NCBI GenBank assembly: GCA_013398295.1 | Contig: VZSF01003314.1 | Coordinates: forward strand, 170,754-234,753 | Direction of reading: 5' to 3' | DNA from: Chionis minor | Lineage: Eukaryota; Chordata; Aves; Charadriiformes; Chionididae | Length of the DNA: 64,000 bases | Shown here: piece by piece, positions 40,871 through 64,000 of the stretch | How positions within the stretch are numbered: position 1 is the first letter of the stretch | Layout of the letters: every line of letters begins with the position of its first letter | The notes under the pieces: generated by a model | What the model saw: the letters and a program-made list of their open reading frames with translations, nothing else | Databases searched by the model: none | Told to the model about the DNA's origin: nothing | Translations under genes and position numbers: made by a program

Positions 40871-43800
40871 TTTTTTTTTTCTACATCCACTGATTAACTC
40901 CCCCCTACTTCTTTTGCTCTGAGAACAATGCACACCCACTCCTCATGCATTTTGCCTGTGCTGTCGCTGGTTTTATAAAGCTGTCTTGCATACCTTCAAT
41001 CTCTTTCCAAACTGCAGTGCCTGCCCTGTTTTATACAGCCTTTAGGGAAGCTGTATCATATCCCTGCATGCTTTCTGATGCTGTGATGCTGGCTGCACGT
41101 ATAAAACAGTTCTGAAGGAAGAGTGTGCATAAGAGCAAGAGAACAGGTTTTGCTGCAGATTTGGGGTTTTGGCAGGGGCAAAACATTTGTGTAGCTGATT
41201 CATCACAGTATACTGTATCTTCTCTGCTCTGTGAATTTGTTACTGGCAGCAAGCTGTGGCAGCTGTTACATTTTGGTGGTAAAGATGTTAGCAAAGCTCT
41301 TAGCAGAATTCTATTATAGCCTGGGTAAAGACCAGAGTAAGCAGTATTGTCCATGAGATTCTTCGAGGTGTCAATAGTTACATAGTCATATATGATTGTT
41401 TTGGCCTGATGTTTATCATCCTTAGTATATAAATAAATCATAGAGAAATAAAATACCCTTCTGCGTTTCAAATTGTTCCTGCATTCTGGTGGCTACAAAA
41501 TAGAGGTAAACAAGCCACATTCATGATTGCTAAAATCAAACTTTGCTATCAGTTTCATAGCAAGAGGTGTTCTACCTTCCGCTAAATTTTCATGGCTAAA
41601 TAACAATAGGAAAGGTAATGTTTTATCAGTTAAACTGGGTATTAAATTCAGAGTCAAACTGGATATTTTTTTCGTGAAGTGTTTTTATATGAAGATAAAC
41701 CAGTGATAATTCATGCTCATGACACAAATAAGAAGGTTTCTGGATTCAAATGATGTAATAAGCTGAAAAAAGAACAGAAAAGACTTCTCATTTCTGCAGA
41801 AACAATAGTTTGGTTTTACATTCTCAGATTCTGGGTTTACACAAACAGTTATTTTCCTTCCTGAAAGAGACACTGCAGTGCTTGCTCTTCAGGGTTCTGC
41901 TGATCTGGCATGCATTTACATGCTGGAATGTGCAGTGTACAAAAGCTGCGACCTTGTCCTTTCTTTAGTGCTGTTGCCCATCACAAATTCAGGATGTGCC
42001 CCTGTCATCTTCTAGTGCTTATTCCAGCACTGCGGAGCCACACACATGCTCCACCATGTCCTTAGCGGCTACAGGCTGGCGGTGATACACACTGAAAACA
42101 TCAAGTTTCCTATCTGCTAATGCACCTGGGTACCAGGAGGGTTTTAGGGCTGGCATCTCAATATGGATCTGGTTGGAAATTTCAGCAATAAGCAGGAGTC
42201 AAAATCCTGGGCCAGGCCAATGGTAATCTACCTCTGTTAATGCCTGGGCTTTTTTGAGGGAAGTGCAGGAAAGTATTTTTAATATTTTGAACATTTTATG
42301 TTCAAAGTTCATTATTAGCCAAATGTAGAGAACATTCAAAGTAAATCAAGGGACAGAAATACCTTAATGGTAATTTTTTCCAGGTCACATCATGGCATAT
42401 TCAGTTCCTATGTCAATCCAATCTTAATACAAGTTGAAAATAAAAAGAAAATGCCATTTTGAAGGTATTCTCCAAATTCTGTACAGCTAGCAGGGAATCC
42501 TCTAGCAGCAGTCAGATTTTTTAACACATTTCCGGGATATTCATACTCAAAAAGAATCAGCAAGACCCTTATCCTTCTCCCATGGTGATATATGAGCTTT
42601 GCAGGGTTACAAAATAGCTTCCACAGCCATTGTGAGAGAAGTGAGGTATCGGTATTCCTGGTAGCAATGTTAGAAGAATGAAAATTCATGTTTCTTTGTA
42701 CTCACAGAGTGCTTTTCGTTCAGAATGATTACAGTTCAAACACTGCAATCGTTCTGTTCCCATCTAAGACATGGCCTACAGTGGGATGCTTAAAAACTGT
42801 TATTAAATAATAAAGAAAACAAGACAGATTAGGGCACGCACCAGCACGGCTCAATACAATTCTTTTAAATATTTGCCCCAGTGTATCACAATCCAGATTG
42901 CAAAGGCGGAACTGAAAGTACTGCAGATCTGTAGGCTACAAGGTTTTAAAATACAAGGCTCTACACACAGCAAATGATTTTTAAAAGATGAAGTTTAAAA
43001 TGAAACTTGCATTCGGGAGACAACCCCCCGAAACTAAACCAAGTGTTCTTGGACACCAGCACTGATGCTCCGGGACTGACATTCAATTACCTGAAATAAT
43101 TCTCTACCTGTTCACAGTTTAACATAAGAACTGTCATATTGTATACACACAGACATTCTCTCTTCTAATGAATTCCCCACAAAAATATTTTTTTCTCAAC
43201 TATTCATTAATCCCAGTTCTGCTGAAGGGCTCTCATTTGAAAGCAAAGGGGGATGCTTTCCTTCAGATCAGTGACCCGTGTGAACCTAAAATTTGTAAAT
43301 GTATTTTATGCCGAAGTCCAAGAATTGTGTTGAAGTTGTTATAGTTAACATTTCCAGTCTCCTGGGGAAGAACTGCTCCCCCTTGCTACATCTGTAAAAC
43401 TCAGGAAGCGGAAGTGGGATGCGTCCCACGAGTCCAAATCAGTGGACCAGCACGTGCCCACATGATGACGTGTGTAGGATGGGTTGAGATTTACGTCCGT
43501 TGTACAGCAGAATTGTTTGGGTCACGTACAGTGGCTATTTGTCCAGAATTCCTAGGTGTTTTTTGTCTGCCCAAAGCCAGAAAATCCAGTGGAACCAAAG
43601 TGTAGGTACAAGAGAACGGGCAGGTAATTGCCCGCTCGATGTGAACCTGTTGCCCACCCTTTCCCTTTTGTCTCTAAGTGGTTTCCTCCAGGAACATTTA
43701 ATCACAGTGAATGCTCTCTCCCAGGAGACCGGAAACTGTGCTTTAAGAGGTTCAGGGAAACAGCATGTGCATATGAGATTTCACTGCCCTTGTTCACTTT

Positions 43801-44063
43801 GCATTGTTCAGGATATTAATTTAATTTTAGATGCTTCACCACTGTCAGGGATAAAAACAAACTCTCTCTAAATTAAATTAGCTGATAGCAAAAGCATCTA
43901 ATGTGCAGCAAATGGAATTGCATTTTGCTTACATTCAGCTAAATTAACATTTAGATCCCTGAAAATGAAGAGGTGCATTATTTAACACATCACCAATATA
44001 AAGCTTGCTTAATAATTATATTTTGATTATGATTTTCTAATCCAGGTCTGGCTGAATGACAAT

Positions 44064-44101
44064 ATGACAATAGTATTTGACAATGACAATAGCATTTGCC
44101 T
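44064..44101. repeat. 19-bp tandem duplication (ATGACAATAG unit)
   Basis: Two adjacent 19-bp copies (44064-44082 and 44083-44101) share ATGACAATAG(T/C)ATTTG, preceded by a partial copy ATGACAAT at 44056-44063. This is a simple local duplication with no apparent function. Confidence 0.85.
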
Positions 44102-45359
44102 GAGAACTAAAATCAGTCTGAAATGACATTTACATTTATTCTTCTGTAAAAATACATTATTTTAATTAAACAGAAACATCAATTCATTCTGTTGTATAAA
44201 ATTATTTTCTGAATTGAACCCAAGATAAAAATTCCCTTACTGATAGCAAAGCCAAAGCCTTCAAAATATCTACATGTTGTTAAGAAACTGAGTTGAAACG
44301 TGAAACTTGCTGTTAAGTAGCACTGCACAGAGGACACTGCTAGTTTGGACCCCCTGTTAGCACCATCAGACTGTGTAAAAAGGGACAATTTCGTCTTCAA
44401 AGACAGCGTTGGTGCCCTGAGAGCGGCTTTGGGACAGCAGCCTCTCCCCACACGATGTCACCCCATGGGTCCTGGCTGCCCAAGCCCAGCCCGACTCCAT
44501 GGTGCGGCTGACCTCAACCACTGCACCAGCTTCCCGCCTGCCCACCAGCAGCAGCCCCGCTCCTGCTGCGGACAGCGGGGACGGGAGGGGAACCTGGAGA
44601 TGCAGGCTGGGATGCAGATGAGGCGTGGTGGGACAACAGAGCCGGCCTCGTGCTTACAGAAGGAGGGTGGGAATGACAGACAAGTTAAGACCATACCACG
44701 TACTTTGGAGGCGTGCGAGAGTAAAGGCATTGCGTACTGCTATCAAACTGGAGAAAGTTAATCTGAAAATCACATGGACTTGACTAAAAAGTCACAGTAA
44801 TCTGGGAAGAAGGGAAACGATTGAGCTTAGATATGCTGCTCAAGAAGCTGCAAAGAACAGTGATGGCTTGGATGTGTGACTAAATTAAAAGGCTTGAGAT
44901 AGAGATAAAAGGCGATGCTGGGCTGAAGGCACTGGAACGATCCTGGTGATCGGAGTGATGTTGGGAAAGGCACATACCTGTGCTATTTTAACCAGGGGGA
45001 AAAGAGGGAAAGAAAATTATTGTTAGTGCTAAAACTCTTGTGGAACTTCCAATTAAGCATGGTTCTGCCTGAACCTTATTTGGTTGGGTTTCCTGAGCTC
45101 CCCAAGGATTGGCTGGATCCTTGAACATGTATTTTTACTTTGAAATTCTGAACACTTACACATAAAGAAACAACCATCTGCTATTGGTGGAAAATCACAG
45201 CACTTTCATCCAGGCAGCAGATAAAATGTAAGTCGCTAAGCAAAATGGAAACCCTTGGAGAATCTTTAAACTTAAAACTTCCTGAAGGTTGTGTACATGT
45301 TGCCAAGTATCAAATGTTTGGGATGAAAATGACCAGGGGATTAGAGATCAAAACATTTC

Positions 45360-45365
45360 TTTATT
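45360..45365 (-). terminator. AADAT: candidate AADAT polyadenylation signal
   Basis: The minus strand reads AATAAA here, about 880 bases past the AADAT stop codon. It is the first canonical hexamer I find on that strand downstream of the stop. No transcript evidence is available and variant hexamers nearer the stop could be used, so the 3' end remains uncertain. Confidence 0.3.
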
Positions 45366-46244
45366 TTTTCATTTTGCTTGCTTTGTACATCTGGCAGTGT
45401 CAGGTTATTGTTCATTCCACTATGTCCCCAGTTACTTACACTCTCCATTCAAAAACACATCTAATTGATTAACTAAGAGCAGAGAGCAGTTCTATTAGCA
45501 CATCCACATGCCTTTGCAAACCAGAGATTTTCTAACACAGGTACAGATTAATTATTCACAGACTGAAGTGGAAGTCAGCAATCAGAAAACCTTTTACAAA
45601 TCAGAGAATGAGCTGCAAAACCCATGCAAATTGCAAGGGACCTTAGGCCAAGTAGTTGCATTTGTAATCATAGCCTAATTTGGCTGGATCAGTTTCACAT
45701 TTTTAACACCCTTACATCAGTTTTATCTGACAAAACTTCACTAAAATTAAATACTGATCTTCAAATCTTCAAAACCAGATGCCATACAGCAGGACAAGAA
45801 GGAACATGATACGCAAAACCAATTCCAACATAAAGTATTGGAGGAATGTATCAGTTGGGATTAAGTAATATTGGCTAAGACCACCTTAGGTGCAACTTCC
45901 TCAGTAACTGATTCCCCCCTTTCACAACTGAAATGGAAAACAAAAGCCAGAACAAAAATCAATTCAAATCCAACAAAACCATGGACTTGACAGGAAACAG
46001 AACATTTTGGCTTTGAGCATTTTAAATGTTTCTGAATTGGAGTAAATTTAGTAATGCAACGTCCTGTCAAAAAAATAAAGCAAATTGTTTTTCACTATTT
46101 CATTTTTTGCTTTTTTGGCTGAAACGATCTAAGGAAACATCCACTGTATTGTGCTTGCTTTTAAAGTGTTCTGATGAAAACCAAATGTTAATAAACATTT
46201 TCTGGAGACAATTTTGATTGCCGCAAGAACTCCATTCAGCTTTT

Positions 46245-61559
<15,315 letters not shown>

Positions 61560-61561
61560 AT

Positions 61562-62499
61562 CTATGGGGAAAAAGCAATTAGTTGGATGTGAAGCTGGAA
61601 AAGTGAATAGGAACCCCCGTGCTCTTGGTATATGCATCTCGCACAAGTAATGCTTCCAATTCATCATCTCCATAGATGTGCTCTAACATAAATTAAATGT
61701 CAATTTATTTATGTTAAAAACCATTGCTGGAATCTATTTTCCTCCTTGAATTCAGAGAAAAGGTTTCTACTCCCTACCCATGGGTCCTGCCACAGCCTCC
61801 CAGCGACGCTGGCACCGTGAGATGAGGCCAGATGCTGTTTTCTGACAAGCCCAAAGAGCAGCACCGCTTTGATCTGGGCAACTTGTTGGTGTGTGGTGAA
61901 CTGGAAAAAGCCTTTTCCCCGCTCCCTTTGCTGCCAGCTCTGGAGTTTTAAAGGCAGATTACAAATTTGAAGAACCAGCAGATCTTGAACACCCCTCAGC
62001 TCTCTCTCTTTAATGAGAATCCAGGCTCATTTAGCTGTATTAAGTACTTGAAGCACTTGAAGTGCTTTAGCGCTTGCAAGCCATCATTACAAGTCACAAC
62101 ACTCCTCAAGTCAGTGGTGTTTTCTTAGGAAGGATAATTAAGAATGTCTTTCAAAACGCTCCAGATGAGTGTTTCCTTGCCCACAGAGATCCGGCGGGCA
62201 GTGAACCGCAGTCCTGCGGGAAGCCTCAAGGCCCGATTGATTTTCTCGCGGGAAAGCCACCTGCCCCTTCCTAAGGAAGGGAAGCGCAGGAATGAGATGA
62301 GGGGTGGGGAGACCCCCGGCATCTCGACCACCGCCTGCTGCTTCTCCCCATTTCACAGAAAATAATCCTCCCGTGGCCACTGCGACGTGCATGGGCTGAC
62401 AGTTATTAAAAACCATGTGCCGAGCGAGCCTGCTTAAAAAAAAAATATATAAAGAAATCCCCAAACCAAACTAACCGAGCCCTCACGCTTTCTAGAACA
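61562..62499 (-). other. AADAT: AADAT 5' intron
   Basis: A non-coding stretch between the first coding exon and the CpG island. GC content rises gradually after about 62180. I see no coding exon; a 5' untranslated exon must lie upstream, but I cannot place its donor. Confidence 0.6.
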
Positions 62500-62724
62500 C
62501 ACCCTTCTTCACCCTTCGCATCCCCAAGCGCGTTCTCCCCGGCGGCGGCAGCAGGACACCCAGGCCCCGCCGCCGGCTGCTGGCTGGGCACACGGCTCCA
62601 GCCTTTCGGGCACGGCTCCCGCGGCTCCTCCGGGGCGGGGAGGCCGCCGGGCTGGCTCCGGCTCCGGCCCCGTGTTAGGGAATACCGGAGGCAGCGCTTC
62701 GCTCGTGTCCCGTTCTTCCCCCCC

Positions 62725-62867
62725 NNNNNNNNNNNNNNNNNNNNNNNNNNNNNNNNNNNNNNNNNNNNNNNNNNNNNNNNNNNNNNNNNNNNNNNNNNNN
62801 NNNNNNNNNNNNNNNNNNNNNNNNNNNNNNNNNNNNNNNNNNNNNNNNNNNNNNNNNNNNNNNNNNN
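62725..62867. other. assembly gap (143 N)
   Basis: Undetermined bases flanked by a C run on the left and a GC-rich segment on the right, inside the AADAT CpG island. Confidence 1.
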
Positions 62868-62938
62868 CGCGGCTGCCTGCGAGCTGTGCGGGGAGCGGGG
62901 CCGGCAGCTGCAGGCAGGGCGGCCGAGAAGGCAGGGCG

Positions 62939-62947
62939 GCCGCCATT
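62939..62947 (-). promoter_or_regulatory. possible YY1-type element
   Basis: The minus strand reads AATGGCGGC, a match to the YY1 core that is often placed just downstream of transcription starts in the sense orientation. It lies in the AADAT CpG island on the gene strand. A match this short can arise by chance. Confidence 0.3.
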
Positions 62948-63097
62948 CGCCGAGCGGCTTTGGAGGCCGATGCTGCGCGGATTCGGGCGCGAGTCGTAGA
63001 GCGCACGGCTCCCCCATCGGTTCCGTCTGTGTAATGCCCTGGAAGCATCCAGCTGGAGCCGGGTGGGTGGGAGAGGGGAGGTGGCCGGGCAGAGGGC

Positions 63098-63125
63098 GCC
63101 GTGCCGTGCCGTGCCGTGCCGCGCC
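63098..63125. repeat. GTGCC pentanucleotide repeat
   Basis: Four perfect GTGCC units (63101-63120), flanked by a partial and a variant unit (GCGCC), in the GC-rich shoulder of the AADAT CpG island. Confidence 0.9.
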
Positions 63126-63325
63126 GCGGGCCTGCCGCCAGCGCCGGGGCGAAGCAAAGGCGAGGAGGGGGAGAAACGGAGGAGAATGTGACGCCCCTCT
63201 TCGCTTTCCTTTTCTCCTGAAGGTTAGGACCAGTGGAGCTGGAGGGCTTGGTCAATACATCAGGGTTGGGGGTTTTTTTTAATAGAGTTCTTAGTTTATA
63301 AATTGCTAAAAAGAGGCAGCAGCGT

Positions 63326-63335
63326 GGGGGGGGGG
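63326..63335. repeat. poly-G tract
   Basis: A run of ten G residues that abuts the 3' terminus of the neighbouring CR1 copy. Confidence 0.85.
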
Positions 63336-63583
63336 AATCATAGAATCACTTGGGTTGGAAGAGACCTTCAAGATCATCAAGTCCAACCATAAACCTACAC
63401 TGCCAAAACCACCCCTAAACCATGTCCCTCAGCACCACGTCCACCCGTCTTTAAATACCCCAGGGACGGTCATTCCACCACCTCCCTGGGCAGCCTGTTC
63501 CAATGCTGGATAACCCTTTCGGTAAAGCAGTTTTTCCTAATATCCAACCTAAACCTCCCTGGAACAACTTGAGGCCAATCGAA
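63336..63583 (-). mobile_element. CR1 LINE 3' end upstream of AADAT
   Basis: The plus strand begins AATCATAGAATCACTTGGG, the reverse complement of a CR1 3' terminus. It continues with TTGGAAGAGACCTTCAAGATC, a CACCACCTCCCTGGGCAGCC stretch and the antisense of [11 protein letters not shown]. Its diagnostic bases differ from the copies at 7861 and 32606 (GAGACCTTCAAGATCATC instead of GGGACCTCTGGAGATCATC), so it belongs to another CR1 subfamily. It is 5'-truncated to about 250 bp. Confidence 0.92.
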
Positions 63584-64000
63584 GCTGGCGGTGTCTTGCA
63601 GACCTGGCTGGGGCGGCGGTAATGGGGTGACCGGGGGTCCCCGTTTTCCTGCTGCCCTGAGGTGTGTGAGGCGGCGGCGCAGCCAGCCTGGCACCCGCCA
63701 CCCGCTGCGGCTTGCGCGTCTGCGGCCCCACGGGACGGAGGAGCTGGCGGCGGTTAAAGCGCGGCAAAAACATGCTCGGTTTTCAACTGAATTATGCTCT
63801 AATCCACTTTGCCACCTTCTCACTAATAAAAGGAAGCAGGATTTAGAGCAAAATTTGAAGCGGGATGTCTGGAATTAAGTTTTTTTTTCACAGATGAGGA
63901 GGATCGGTGCGAGGAAAAGCAGGATCAGGTCTGTGGTGACACGTCCCCTCCTCTCTGGGTGTCACATGGTGTTGTTTGAGCAACTCGTGTGACTGTAGCT
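63584..64000. other. region upstream of AADAT, no gene seen
   Basis: Moderately GC-rich up to about 63770, then ordinary sequence to the window edge. No coding exon or recognisable repeat was found. Confidence 0.5.

Larger units (their letters stand above)
28089..45350. other. intergenic stretch between AADAT relic and AADAT 3' end
   Basis: No gene is recognisable. Contents seen: a possible second AADAT-like relic (29914-29949), a CR1 copy (32606-33086), an ancient CR1-type piece (40573-40870), a strand-skewed G-rich block (about 31020-31880) and a 19-bp tandem duplication (44064-44101). The 190-codon plus-strand frame at 29210-29782 and the 146-codon minus-strand frame at 41031-41471 have no recognisable domain and appear fortuitous. 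Confidence 0.6.
62500..63190 (-). promoter_or_regulatory. AADAT: CpG island, probable AADAT promoter and untranslated first exon
   Basis: A GC-rich, CpG-dense block lies immediately upstream of the AADAT coding exons on the gene strand, with ordinary AT content on both sides. It most likely contains the start site and 5' untranslated exon, but 143 bases are undetermined. The 248- and 203-codon frames that run through it include the gap and have no recognisable domain; they are treated as composition artefacts. Confidence 0.75.

Noticed and set aside
41031..41471. 146-codon minus-strand open frame
   Set aside because: No family resemblance, low-complexity start and no gene context; treated as fortuitous.
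61561..61673. Upstream in-frame ATG that would extend the AADAT N-terminus
   Set aside because: A strong acceptor (TTGCTTTTTCCCCATAG) lies 2 nt before the conserved MNYS start, so the extension is intronic.
62509..63255. 248-codon minus-strand frame across the AADAT CpG island
   Set aside because: It runs through the N gap and has the P, A, R and G content expected of any GC-rich frame; AADAT coding begins further down at 61559.

Overview
The window is nuclear DNA from a vertebrate, almost certainly a bird. Coding exons are small and separated by long introns, both promoters are CpG islands that contain assembly gaps, and the recognisable interspersed repeats are nearly all CR1 LINE fragments, as in avian genomes. 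I cannot name the species.

Two genes are supported, both on the minus strand and in the same order and orientation as their human 4q33 orthologues. At the left edge (264-546) is the first coding exon of MFAP3L, carrying the signal peptide and the start of an Ig domain; the rest of that coding sequence lies off the left edge. Its likely promoter is a CpG island at about 12785-13640, so about 12 kb of the window is MFAP3L 5' intron. At the right (46245-61559) is the whole coding sequence of AADAT (kynurenine/alpha-aminoadipate aminotransferase, KAT II) in 13 coding exons. Joined by phase these give 425 codons, the length of human KAT II, and the catalytic residues fall at the human numbers, including PLP lysine K263 and substrate arginine R399. 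Its CpG-island promoter is at about 62500-63190.

Between the genes lie about 32 kb of intergenic DNA. The most notable item is a 107-bp relic at 27982-28088 on the minus strand. It aligns without gaps to AADAT coding exon 11 (48257-48363) at about 74% identity by hand count, but has a stop in place of W347 and a lost acceptor. It looks like the remains of an old tandem duplicate of AADAT. A second, weaker match to the preceding exon lies at 29914-29949, where such a copy would be expected to have it.

Other items are one GC-AG intron in AADAT beside a 24-bp tandem duplication, a pair of back-to-back hairpins at 19182-19229, CR1 copies of several ages, and some short tandem repeats. No RNA gene, CRISPR array or microbial-type system was seen. 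Most long open frames outside the exons look like chance.
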